Shown here: piece by piece, positions 9,976 to 21,201 of the stretch
Layout of the letters: each line of letters begins with the position of its first letter
How positions within the stretch are numbered: position 1 is the first letter of the stretch
From: Diphasiastrum complanatum
Taxonomy: Eukaryota > Streptophyta > Lycopodiopsida > Lycopodiales > Lycopodiaceae
Assembly (NCBI GenBank): GCA_029204225.1
Contig: CM055104.1
Coordinates: forward strand, 28,342,253-28,402,252
Length of the DNA stretch: 60,000 nt
Direction: 5' to 3'
The notes under the pieces: generated by a model
What the model saw: only the letters and a program-made list of their open reading frames with translations
Told to the model about the DNA's origin: nothing
Database searches by the model: none
Made by a program: the position numbers and the translations under genes

Positions 9976-10978
9976 TTGCAGTTGCAGTTGGCCGTCCAAT
10001 AAACAAGTAATGTGATTCAGTTGTCTACTTGGATAGTAATGATAAGCTTGAGATGGTATTTGCTTATGATGACTATTAATCATACGGTGATGGTGACTAT
10101 AATAAGGAAATCTTATGAAACATGTATAACTACGGTATGGGTCTACTGGAATACAAAGTAACTAACTATTTGGCAAAGACTTTATGAGTTTTGATGACAT
10201 GGTAAACTCTTATAAACACGAATCACACTTGACCACATCATGAAAATGGACTATACTACAATGAGCCCAATACTTTCGGTTTGAATTCTTTAGCATGTAG
10301 GTGGTTCGTTTAAGCAGTTGGAGATGGGTAGCTCACAGGAAATGACTTCGCCTCACATTCAAGTACAAAGCTTTATGAAACGACACCGACATGGAAGGTA
10401 GCCTCACTTAGCACTATGGTCTAGATCATACATACATGAGAAGCTTCAAGAGTTGCTTAAAATGGTTTTTTTTGAAGTTATGATTCTAGAAAATGCTTAT
10501 CTTGCATGCTTAGGAATTTATAAGAATTGGTCTACTATGTGTATAGCAAAGTCGAGATTTTTTTTTCCTTGATTTTAAATGCAACTTTTGTAAGTAAGCT
10601 ATGGATTTGTGCAAAGCTTGACCTTGGTACACTTGAATGGCATGGATTTGCCCGAGTCGTGCAGTGCTTGGACTCCCAGATGTTTCTCATGGGATGTCCA
10701 TGGAGCAAGTATGGCACGGATCAGCCATAGTACTTAGCACTGTTGCCAAAGTCATGTCTCTTTTCATCCATGTATTGCAAGATAGCTTTTTACGTGTAGA
10801 ATGCTTATGTGAACCTAATACATTCTTTTTGCTCTTATACTGATCAGTATGGCATTTACCCTGATACGGTTTCGTTAAAGGGCAGAATGTATTGATAATT
10901 ATGAAATGCATGATAGGGAAGATTGGACGTACTTTTTATAATTGCAATCAAGCTGATAAGGTAGTGAATCTTGTTAAC

Positions 10979-11066
10979 AACTGATGCTCAGTTGTGACAC
11001 TTGTCTTTCTCATGTAACTAACAACTGACGCTCAGCTATGACACACGTCTTCCTCACATAACTAAC
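10979..11066. repeat. 44-bp tandem duplication
   Basis: Two adjacent 44-bp copies, 10979-11022 and 11023-11066, both begin AACTGA(T/C)GCTCAG and end (A/G)TAACTAAC, with a handful of mismatches. Confidence 0.85.
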
Positions 11067-11070
11067 TTGT

Positions 11071-11071
<1 letters not shown>

Positions 11072-11105
<34 letters not shown>
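11072..11105. repeat. (CT)17 microsatellite
   Basis: Perfect CT run directly after the 44-bp duplication. Confidence 0.97.
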
Positions 11106-11107
<2 letters not shown>

Positions 11108-11369
11108 TATCGCTATTTCTCCTCCCTCAAACCCTAATCTCAAAGAAACCCTAACTTGTCACGCTTTTCATTTTGAAGGTCACGCTTTGCGGAATTCCAT
11201 AACACTCATGGTATATATAGCGTTTCAATCAAAATGACATTAGTTTTATGGGATAAAATAAATTGAAAGACACGTGTCCAACAAACACACCTCGTTGGTT
11301 AGAATCTATCACACGTGGACCAATGAAAGTCTCTGAAACATGTTTTCTCCATAACAACCTACAGAGAGA

Positions 11370-11371
<2 letters not shown>

Positions 11372-11410
<39 letters not shown>
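11372..11410. repeat. (CT)19 microsatellite
   Basis: CT dinucleotide run, 39 bp. Confidence 0.97.
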
Positions 11411-11413
<3 letters not shown>

Positions 11414-11471
11414 GCCAACACATCCCGCATCTATCCAAACTTCAATACCATGCCCGTTGTACTATTTACTT

Positions 11472-12111
11472 TGTTAAAAAATGGTGAATTTCACACTTCA
11501 ACGGAAATGGACACGTCACCAAACTACGGAATTTGATAGCTGGCACTCAAGCGGCAGGAAAGTTCATCACTCAAGCAGCAGGAGGTTTCGTAATCACCAT
11601 CTTCGAAGGACAGCTTTCTAGAACCTCCTGAGGCTAACAGTCCCGCCGCCTGAACACTTCACACAACCAATTAGAAATGCTGCAGTGACTTCACTCAGCC
11701 AATAAGAAATAGTCAGAGAGAATTTAAATAGAACTAGCAGACTGATCGTAATGAGATAGAAGAAGGGACGGAAGACAAGAGAGTGTGAGACTGCAAAAAG
11801 TGAAAATAGGAGTCAGAGAATGCACCAAGAGTGCAACAGTTCTGAATTTCACCAAAAAACGTGCATGCCTATGCGCATCGTGAAAAGCAATCCATTGTGA
11901 CTGAAATAATAAAAAACATTTTTGCAGATTTCAAAGTGTGTTCTTGCTCATTCTGTTTCTCTGATCATTGAAAGCCTTGTTGTATCTATTTAAAATTAGG
12001 GTGTTTTTTATTTTACTTTCTGGTTCTGCAATCCATATACTCAGTATGAACGTACTTCTAGGCCACATATCAGAGGTTGTGCTACTTCTTGTTTTGGGCA
12101 GTTTCTTTGCA
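11472..12111 (+). repeat. 5' LTR of the truncated copia element (left border tentative)
   Basis: The right border is firm: the LTR ends CA at 12111 and the primer-binding site starts at 12112. A TATA-like TTTAAATAG lies near 11725. The left border is a guess at a TGTTA at 11472, because there is no second LTR to compare. Confidence 0.5.
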
Positions 12112-12125
12112 TGGTATCAGAGCCA
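12112..12125 (+). other. Primer-binding site (initiator tRNA-Met)
   Basis: TGGTATCAGAGCCA directly follows the CA end of the LTR, the usual priming site of plant copia elements. Confidence 0.85.
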
Positions 12126-12170
12126 CAGGTTCATTAATAACACTTATTTTGATATAGCACGATTTACAAG

Positions 12171-13100
12171 ATGGCAACAACAGTTCAACAGAAAATAACA
12201 ATCGTGCTAGATGGCACCAACTATAGGATTTGGAAGTTCAAAATTAAAGTACTACTCAAAGGCGAAGGACTCTGGTCTGTTGTGGACACATCAGAGAGAC
12301 CTCCAGAGGAAGAACCAAACACAGCTGAGTGGTGCAGAAAAGATGAGCGAGCTATGGTGATCATAGTGTCCTCAATAAGTGAGGAGATATTAATGCAGAT
12401 TGAAGATTGTCGAACAACAAAACAAGCATGGGAGAAGCTCAAAAATAAGTATGAGTTAAGGAGTGCAACAGAAGTCATGCATCTTCATAACCAACTACAA
12501 AATCTTAGATGGGACGGTTCTAATTTACAGCAACATGTGGAGAAGATGAAGACTATTTATATGCAGCTTGCAGCAGCCGGGCCGGAGCATCAGATTCATG
12601 CAACCCAACAACTGATGCAGTTTACAAAGTCGTTGCCATCCTCTTATCAGCCATTAAGGATGCTCATAATGAGTATGGCCGATATGACATTCGAAAAGGC
12701 TGTCAATCTGGTAGCGGATCAAAGGCTAATGAGAGAGGAGGCTGATACATCAGAAGGCCAAGACAAAACCCTCTTCACTAAGCAGAAGAAGAAGGAAAAC
12801 GAAGCCCAAAAGACATTTAAGAAGAAGCAGAAACAAGGGAGCAATAAGAGCACTACTAAATGTGCTCATTGCAAGAAGCCAGGACACACTGAGGATAAGT
12901 GTTGGTTCAATCCTGATATACAGTGTATGCATTGTAAAAAGAAAGATCATTCTGCTTATGACTGCTGGTTCAACCCAAAAGGGAAGAATAAGAAAGATAA
13001 AGCCAATGTAGCCGAAAAAGAAGAGATGATCAGCAGACTGCTAACGCATATACGGTCTTTGACCAAGAGTTTATCACTGAGGATGATTATAATATCGTGA
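12171..13100 (+). CDS. Copia gag (UBN2/DUF4219 domain, two zinc knuckles)
   Basis: The 309-codon frame starts MATTVQQKITIVLDGTNYRI, 45 bases after the PBS. It has the NYRIWKFKIKVLL opening typical of copia gag, the UBN2 core (TKQAWEKLKNKYE ... SLPSSYQPL), a basic Lys-rich stretch and two CCHC knuckles, CAHCKKPGHTEDKC and CMHCKKKDHSAYDC, near residues 225-270. Copia gag packages element RNA. The frame is intact up to the knuckles, but runs out of frame before the protease motif, so no full polyprotein can be made. Confidence 0.9.
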   Translation: MATTVQQKITIVLDGTNYRIWKFKIKVLLKGEGLWSVVDTSERPPEEEPNTAEWCRKDERAMVIIVSSISEEILMQIEDCRTTKQAWEKLKNKYELRSATEVMHLHNQLQNLRWDGSNLQQHVEKMKTIYMQLAAAGPEHQIHATQQLMQFTKSLPSSYQPLRMLIMSMADMTFEKAVNLVADQRLMREEADTSEGQDKTLFTKQKKKENEAQKTFKKKQKQGSNKSTTKCAHCKKPGHTEDKCWFNPDIQCMHCKKKDHSAYDCWFNPKGKNKKDKANVAEKEEMISRLLTHIRSLTKSLSLRMIIIS

Positions 13101-13720
13101 TTGATTCAGGAGCGATTGCACACATAACTTGCAGTAGGAACATGCTCGCAAAATATAAGCCACTAGACACAAAGAGGACTATTGTGCAAGATGTATGATG
13201 GCACAAGCAAAACTCTCCAAAAGTTTTTGGGCTGAAGCAATTGCAACTGCAGCTTACTTGCAAAATCGATCAATAACTTCAACGGTGCAAGGAAAGACTT
13301 CATATGAGGTATGGACGGGACACAAGCCTGACATTTCGAAGACCAAGATATTTGGATGTGCAGCCTATATGCACATACCAAAAGAGCAAAGGAAGAAGCT
13401 GGACGAAAAGTCAAAGTTGACTACCTTTGTTGGATATTCCTGCAGTTCACCAAACTACAGGCTATTTGATGTAGCCAGCAATAAAATTACTGTGAGCAGG
13501 GACGTTACATTTGATGAAAATGTCTATCCTGGTGGAGATAATACAAGTGGATACAAAGTCCTAGAATTGCCATGGTATGAAGCCGAAGAGGGAGTTCAAC
13601 CACGAGCAAATCCAGCAGCAAAGGGAGGAACAACCTCCTCAACAAAAGGCTGAACAACCACAGATTAGTATGAACCAGAAGCACTACAACCAAGAACTCT
13701 GCTAGGATTAGAAGACCGTC
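13101..13720 (+). pseudogene. Copia protease stub fused to integrase C-terminus
   Basis: VIDSGAIAHITCSRNM at about 13098-13145 is the aspartic-protease active-site block (DSGA). From about 13190 the frame reads MMAQAKLSKSFWAEAIATAA, then FGCAAYMHIPKEQRKKL and SRDVTFDE, which is the integrase C-terminal region. The zinc-binding domain and DD-E core between them are deleted. Confidence 0.85.
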
Positions 13721-13759
13721 AACTAAGCTTCTTGAAAGCTTAGAAACAAATGCAATCAC

Positions 13760-14459
13760 AGATTTCGAATTTTGTGGAATTGTTGAAGAACCAACAACAT
13801 ATCAAGAAGCTAAAAGTAGCCATGAGGAAAGACAATGGTTGTAGGCCATGGATGAAGAAATGCTATCTATGAAGAAAAACAAAGCATGGACTTTGGAGCC
13901 CTTACCCAAAGGCAAAAAGAAGATTGATTGCAAATGGGTGTTCAAATAGAAGCTAAGAGCAGACGGGAGCGTTGCAAGATATAAGGCGAGACTCATTGCA
14001 AAAGGATACACTTAGAAAAGAGGTATTGAATATTTTGACACTTACTCTCCTATGGTAAAGATGTCAAGCATAAGGATACTCCTTGCATATGCTGCGAAAT
14101 ACAATTTACAGATCCAGCAAATTGATGTAAAGATTGCTTTTCTCCATGGAGACTTAAAGGAAGAAATATACATACACCAACCAAAAGGTTATGAAGACCC
14201 AAGTCACCAAGAGTCTGTATGTCACCTACAAAAATGCATATATGGACTAAAACAGGCAGCAAGAGCTTGGTATCAAAAGATGGATGAACTTCTGAAGTCT
14301 ATAGGACTAAATCCTATACAACCAGATTGTAATGTCTATTTTAATAAAATAGAAGGCAAGTTCATCTTAATGACTGTTTTTGTAGATGACTGTCTTATGA
14401 TAGAAAATAGTTTGAAGTTCATAAATGAAATAAAGTCCCAAATAGCTAACTCTGAATAG
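13760..14459 (+). pseudogene. Copia reverse transcriptase, N-terminal part
   Basis: The frame contains AMDEEMLSMKKNKAWTLEPL, KKKIDCKWVFK, RYKARLIAKGYT, IDVKIAFLHGDLKEEIYIHQ, IYGLKQAARAWYQKMDEL and the catalytic box FVDD. Three in-frame TAG stops at 13842, 13947 and 14013 interrupt the first part; the rest (14052-14459) is open to a final TAG. The part after the FVDD box is lost. Confidence 0.9.
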
Positions 14460-14469
14460 TAAGAACACT

Positions 14470-17400
14470 TCAATCACTCATCAAGATCTGTTTGTCATCA
14501 ACAGATTCGATTGGCTCAAGCTGTATGCTTTCATGTTGAGCTTCAAATGCATCTGACAGTGTTGGCTCACGGAAGGTTTCATCGGTGCCTTCAGGCACCA
14601 GAAACAAGAAGAAGACCGGCAATAGTCTCAAGAGACTGCTAATAATAACAGCCAGCCAGAGGTTCCGATAATCATCTTTCTGAATGTGCAGCCATTTGAT
14701 CAAAAATGCTCCTGTCCATGATCCACAAGTACTTCCAAAGTTAGAGACTGACATAAGAAATGCGAAGATGGTGCCTTCAATACCTTGTGGGCAAAGTCTA
14801 GCTGAAAGGACCAATATGGGCATCAACTGGAGCCTGTTGATAGTATCTGATAAGACTTCATCTCCTAACACAAATGCATGATCCGGGATACCCAACTTGT
14901 GGTTGTACCTGGTTACAAGTATGACCTCAATAAGACCAATCACTGAACCTGCAATCTGCAACAGTTAAAATTGGGCTAAGCCTTTCAGTAGTAGAACCTA
15001 AGAGGTATGGCAGCAACTTTCTGGCATACTTATCACTAAATTGCAGTTCAGTTAATAGCTAAAGGAGGAAGATAAAGTGGCAAATCTGAGGAATACCAAA
15101 GAATGGACCATATTAGACCTAGTAAATCAGTATGACATGCACCTGTTTGTTTGGTTATTACCAAGGGTATGTGTTTATATCACAAAGGCCTAAATAAGTT
15201 GACCATCAAGACTCATTGCCAATTACCTAGGATAAACGACTTTGTAAAATAAAGCTCGATAATTACATCCACTGAAATTAAGGACAAACCTACAATTTCA
15301 ATATTGCGAAACTAGCATGAGGTGTTTGAAAGGTCAGAAGATCTAATGCAGAGTTTGTTGCTTGAAGAAGCTAAGGTTATGGCGTTCCATCAGACTGCTG
15401 TATTATATTAGGGCACACAAAATATGACGAGCAAATTACTAGTAATCAAAAGATACATGCCTGGGACCAACATAAAATGAATCGAAATGAATAGTGCCTG
15501 AACCAGCAATTATATGCAGCAACACCCAAAAACATTGCGACATATCCAACCGCATTCACCAGTCCGAGAAATTGTGCACTAAATCCAGGTCCGTTCTTGG
15601 GGTCCGTTGACCAGAAAAACATCGCCTCAGATATATCTGGGGACAAAGCACCCTGCAATTACAAAAATAATCACCAGTCACTGAAAGCTCACAGAATGGA
15701 GTGCTTACAAAACTGTAAATAGGCACTACCATCTCACACGAGTGCTAGCTTATAATTTTGCAGTCTTTCATCAGCACCGAAACCTGCTGACCAAGCCGTC
15801 ATGTAGAAGTATGACATAGGACGCAACAACCATAAGCCATCTACGAAACAATAGACAGGAAACTACTAAAGAAGCTGCGGTAGTACCTATCTTTTCATGA
15901 GAATGAAAGTGAATTTTTACGGTTAATGATTCAAAACAATAACTAGCAAGTAATATATCAGTTATGAGTAGCCCAGAACAACCTAAGTGAAGAGAATGAT
16001 ATATAGAAGAAAACCTTGTGTTCTGAAATTTTCTGTTCAAATTTAACTCTTGAGTTATGTAACACACACGTGGTTTCGTGAACAGGGGTGTTCAAAATGC
16101 GTTCCACATATCATGGCAAACTTATAAACTCAGAGAGGAAGCCTGAAGCTTCAGGGAACTTAAAGGAAAAGACTTCAATGAGTCCCACAGATTATGCCAG
16201 CATTTCAATTTAGAATTCATATCAAGTATCGACTACATCAAACATTCTCTACACTGTAAGAAGTCAACTATGTCTGCTTCCTACACAATAGTTATGACCA
16301 TTTGTAAGCAAGATATTATGTGCATCAACGAACGTGCATTCTGTAAAAGCTCCTCTTTTTAGACAATGAAGCAGTTACTTTGAGAGAATTGAATATTCAA
16401 TGCCAAAAAGTATAGCTTAAATAAGAACTATTGCACAGGTACTCGGGGCCTCATTAATCACAACTGGATTCATGAAGCACCTTTCGTGGATTTTTGGGCC
16501 TAGCAAAGCTTCTTGGAAGGAACACTAGAGGGTGTCCAATCCTAGTTTGCTGGTAGGACTATATTCATAATCCTAGATAGGTCCTCATTTGTCAGTTTTG
16601 ACTTGTTGTGAGCTTCAAGTGAAAGCTCCTTTTTAGGAGGTCTTGCAAGGTAGTGTTGATTGTTCTTAACATCTTGGTTAGAGATTCATAGTATATTGAT
16701 GTTTACTACTCTATTATTCTGGTAATAAAGTTTCTTGGAGTCTTGTTGATTCCAGTTGGACCCAGTTACGATTGAGGATAATTGGGTCCAAGATGGCATC
16801 TTGGAAGGAACCTAGAGGTGGACCTGGTCTTCCTCATTATATTGAGTACTATAAAGATAGCATCTAATGGTAAACTCATCCTTAGGGCACCCTATAGACG
16901 ATCTCCTAAAGAAGAGGAAGAGATTCAAAAAACAGCTTACCTAACACATAGAAAAGAATGGATTCAACTTGGCAATTCTCCTTTTGGTGCACCTCTTTTG
17001 TTGGTACAGAAAAAGCATGGGGTCCTTTTGCTTCTGTGTAGATTATACAGGTCTTAATAAAATCACTATAGAAGATTCTTATCCTATTTCTAGAATAGAT
17101 AACTTGATTGATATATTGAGGGGGGGTGGTTATTTCTCTAAGATAGACCTGAGAGGTGAGTACCATTAGATATGTATGAAGGATGAAGATAAGACAGCCT
17201 TTAGAACAAGGGTTTGGACATTATAAGTTTAAGGTCCTGCCATTAGGGTTAACAGATGCGCCCATCACCTTTCAATGCATGATGAATGATATATTTTGGC
17301 CGTACTTGGGAAGTTTGTGGTTATGTATCTAGATGATATACTCATTTTTGGTAAGGCATTTGGCGAGCAAGATGAAGAGAGCAGAATGGACATGGAAGAG

Positions 17401-20400
17401 AGAATATTAACAGGAACAATAGGCGTGCCTGCAATAGTCATTGCAAACTGGCATGCATCAATTGCTAATCCACAGGGCATTAACGTCAATGAGGAAGACA
17501 CCACAGAAGAGAAAGATATCCCACATGAACAAAAGGAGTAGGAGGTAACCCACAAGTTGATGCATTTGTGAAAAGGTCAAGAGACTAAGGAAGGCAGTGG
17601 AAAAATTTGAAGACATGATCTTCGTACTTGAAGCAAAACCGTGAAGAAGCTCAAGAAATTCCAAAATGAAAGATATGGCAAAAGGTCATGGTGGAAGAAA
17701 TAAAGTTAATTGAAAGGAATGAGGCTTGGGATCCCATTACACTACCCAAAGATATGAGAGCCACAGGATGTCACTAGGTGTACAAGACAAGTATTGAGTA
17801 GGCAGGGCAGTGGACATGTATCAAGCCAAATTAGTTGGGCACGAGAGCTCACATGTGGAGGGAATAGATTACGACGATACATCTCCTAATGTTGCAAGAC
17901 ATAGGTCCGATTGGGCTTCTCCATGCCCAGGCTACAACACTTGATCTGAACACAAATCGATGTTAGAACCACCTTTTTCAATGGGGAATTACGTAAAGAG
18001 GTTTGTATTAGGCAACTGGAGGGATTGAAGAAGCAAGAGAATCTGGTTTGCAAGCTAAAAGGAGCCCTTTATGGCCTAGATGAGCAAGTAGACATGTTTG
18101 TCATTCAAAGTGGTTTTGGGAGATGCAATTGTGGCACGAGCATATTCTACAAGAAGCAGGAAAAATCTTTCATCATCGCTCTCTTTGTGGAAAATATTAT
18201 CATGATAAGTAATAACAATCAATGCCTTGAGACATGCAAAGGCAGTTGGAGGCAGAGTTTGACATGAAGGATCTTGGACGATTGCCATTTAAGTATTCAA
18301 GTCACAAGGGACATGGAAAAAAGAAGGCTCTTACCAGAATTACGTAGAACACATGCTTTGCAAATTGCACAGGCATGATAGCTATTTGGTTAGCACACCA
18401 TTGGAAGTTGTCATGAATTTGAGCAGGGAAATGGATGCAATAAACAAAGAGGAAAGGAAGTGAAAAGGTCCCCTTATCAAAGTTTGATTCGATCACTAAT
18501 GTATGCTATGGTTTGTGCACAGCCTAATGTCATTTTAGGAGTTCAAAATTTGAGCACTAGAATGCAGCCAAGAGGATACTCACTACCTCAAAGAAACAAC
18601 CAGTCATGGAATTATCTACTCAAAGAGTGACACTTTCACTAGACGTTACAGTGACTTTGATTAAGATGGCAACGTGGATGATCAAAAGTCAACTTGTGAA
18701 CACATCTTCCTAATGTTAGGTGAAGCAACTGGCTGGGCAAGCACCAAGAAACAAATAGTGTCAAACCAGGTACTTCTTTCCTCCAGTGTAGCTTTCAGTC
18801 ACATGCACTGATTCTTCAAGCCCTTTTTCACCAACCTAACTAGGGCTTTAAGGAAATTACAAACACAGCAGGCCACTCCACCATAAGTGTGTTTCTACAT
18901 CGTTTCCCATTCCACACCAAGTAGTGATGATATCCATCAATGGTGGTTGGTAGCTTGCAATCTCATGTTCCCCACGTTTGCAACTTCACTAAGGTTAATG
19001 CCTTATTTAACAAAGAATGATTATAATCCCATAAACCAGATCTACCCTCATGCTCTTTGCAGTTCAATAGACTGTTTCCTTGGAAAAACGTTTGCCTCCT
19101 GTTAGTGTTGCGCATTTCCCTTCCAAAATGTAATGGTGTCACTTTTTTTCCTCTCCTTCCTCGCCTCCACTAGTTGTGAAGACCTCGATCTTTCTCCATA
19201 CATATATTTTTTGTTCTCGGAAAATTCAATTATTTTAAGAGCCAAACTTGCTTGCCTTTTGATTTTAAAATTTACAAATGATATCCTACTCTTTCCCAAC
19301 AATTTCAGGTGAGTACGTGGGTGCACATGCACAGGAGAGTAGTATCAATGTCTTTTCATGCCAAAAGCAATACATAAGATGGAAAAGTTGAATGCAATCA
19401 AGAGTTACAAAATTGATTATTTTCATTGTATGCTCCTACATGAATTTGCTGAACAGATTTGCTAGTGATAAATCATAATTGGAGATAAAATTCTGTACTA
19501 CAATGTGCATACTAAACCTAAATTCACTAAGCGAAATGGACAAGGTACAAACACTAGATAAGTATATGTATAGAGCAGGCTTCCATATGGCTGGATTTCG
19601 CAGAGTCTTTGCAAAAAGGTTAAGAGTGTGTAAAAGTGCTCCAATCTTCGCTTTCTGCAAATGCTTGGCCAAGCGAGCCTCGGGAAGGGCCAATGCTGCT
19701 AACAAAAGCAAGAGAGGAGCAGCTGAGATTAGCAGATACGAACCCCTGGATCCAAGCGAGTCCACTGCAAATCCAGAAATTCCACTGCCAATCAGCCCAC
19801 CAACAGCCATGCTTCCCCATGATAGACTCTGATTACATGATGAAACAAAACCACCATGTCATAAAGCTCCACATTGACAAGTAAGATGATTATAAATCAA
19901 AATTTGATCAGTGAATATTCAATACAAGTTAGTACCTGTAAGTCACTTGCAAGAGCTGGAGCTTCACGACTACGCTGTGCAATCATGGCATCTGTTACAA
20001 CATCAGGGAATGCTGCACAGAGAGCCACAGCAGTAAGCAGCATGGTGGCGGCCCAGGGTGTTGGTTGAGGGATTGCAGCTAGGAACCACAAACACAAAAT
20101 CGATGCTACACCACAAATCGCTAAGTATGGACATCTTTGATACCTGAAAATGAAATAGGTTGGCAAGTATCAGCAGTGCCTGCATATTAACTTATAAGCT
20201 TCAAATTTCAAGAACACTGATTTCGAATGATTCTTTGATGACCACAATCACTCTAACTTTAGAACTCGTATGGCAATCAACAAACATGCAGACCCATCAG
20301 TTTGAAGAGAGTTGCAGTGTTAAAATAATAAAATCACTCTAGGTTGCTTCCAGGAATAGATTCACTTTCACCTCTTACTTAACAGAAAGGCACAAATTTA

Positions 20401-21148
20401 ACTCCGGATAAGGAAAAGAAGAAGAGTACCCATAGACAGGAAAAGTATCAGCTATCAATCCATATATTGGTTTGATATCCCAGGGAATGCCAGATATTGT
20501 CTGCAATTCAAGATTAATGTGTGGCCCAGAGGGTTCATGCAACAGTTAGATTCTCTACAAGCATTGACACATGAAAACATACCAGGAATCTGTCAGTTGC
20601 AACTAGGAAGACGAACCAAATTTCAAATCTGGTAGATCACGGTTTTTAGGAAACATGCAAATTGCATTAGCATTGGTAATCTGCAATTCAAACAAATATA
20701 CTTTCATCTCAGAATAGCAATATGGAGATAAACAGAATCAAGCCAAGTATTCTCAGGTTAAATATTAGATCTGAAGTCTCTTTTCAGTTTCTCATTTCTT
20801 AATGGCTAGTCCCACAGATATTAACTAGAAATTAGAAAGGTCATATTAAGATGAATATAAACGGTAACAAAATATGAGTAGTGACAATGATTACAAACCT
20901 TGCAGATTCCTATTAGAAAGTGAAGGGCCACTTCTTTCTTTATTCCTCTCACAAAACCCAGATACCACTTACGCACACCAGAGAATTAGAATTAGAATTA
21001 GAATTAAAATTAGAATTATATTAATGTCTGGCACATAAGACAAGTAGAAAGTACATTAAAAAAGAAGGAGAATTGTCCACGTAGGACTTATTCCTAAAAG
21101 CTAAACCAGCACTAGAAAACAAAGACGCTCTGTCGAGGGTACAATATC

Positions 21149-21201
<53 letters not shown>

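Larger units (their letters stand above)
8271..11471. other. Gene-poor stretch with microsatellites and short tandem repeats
   Basis: Apart from the repeats listed separately I see no supported gene. A promoter-like TATAAATA at 9271 followed by a CT-rich leader is noted on its own. Short frames on both strands lack any recognisable domain. Confidence 0.4.
11472..14459 (+). mobile_element. Ty1/copia retrotransposon, 3'-truncated and internally deleted
   Basis: It contains LTR, PBS, gag, a protease stub, integrase C-terminus and the first part of RT in copia order (integrase before RT). The integrase N-terminus and catalytic core are missing between about 13160 and 13200. RT stops at 14459, soon after its FVDD box, and there is no RNase H, PPT or 3' LTR. 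The element abuts the stop codon of the transporter gene at 14470, which is on the other strand. Confidence 0.9.
15653..19552 (-). other. Transporter intron 5 (3.9 kb) containing retroelement relics
   Basis: Bounded by donor GTTTGT after LYIYLSS and acceptor ATTGCAG before GALSPD. It carries the plus-strand gypsy and copia relics listed separately. The stretches 15660-16780 and 18800-19430 show nothing recognisable. Confidence 0.85.

Noticed and set aside
12221-12478. Minus-strand frames within the copia gag
   Set aside because: Shadows of the plus-strand gag frame with no domain of their own.
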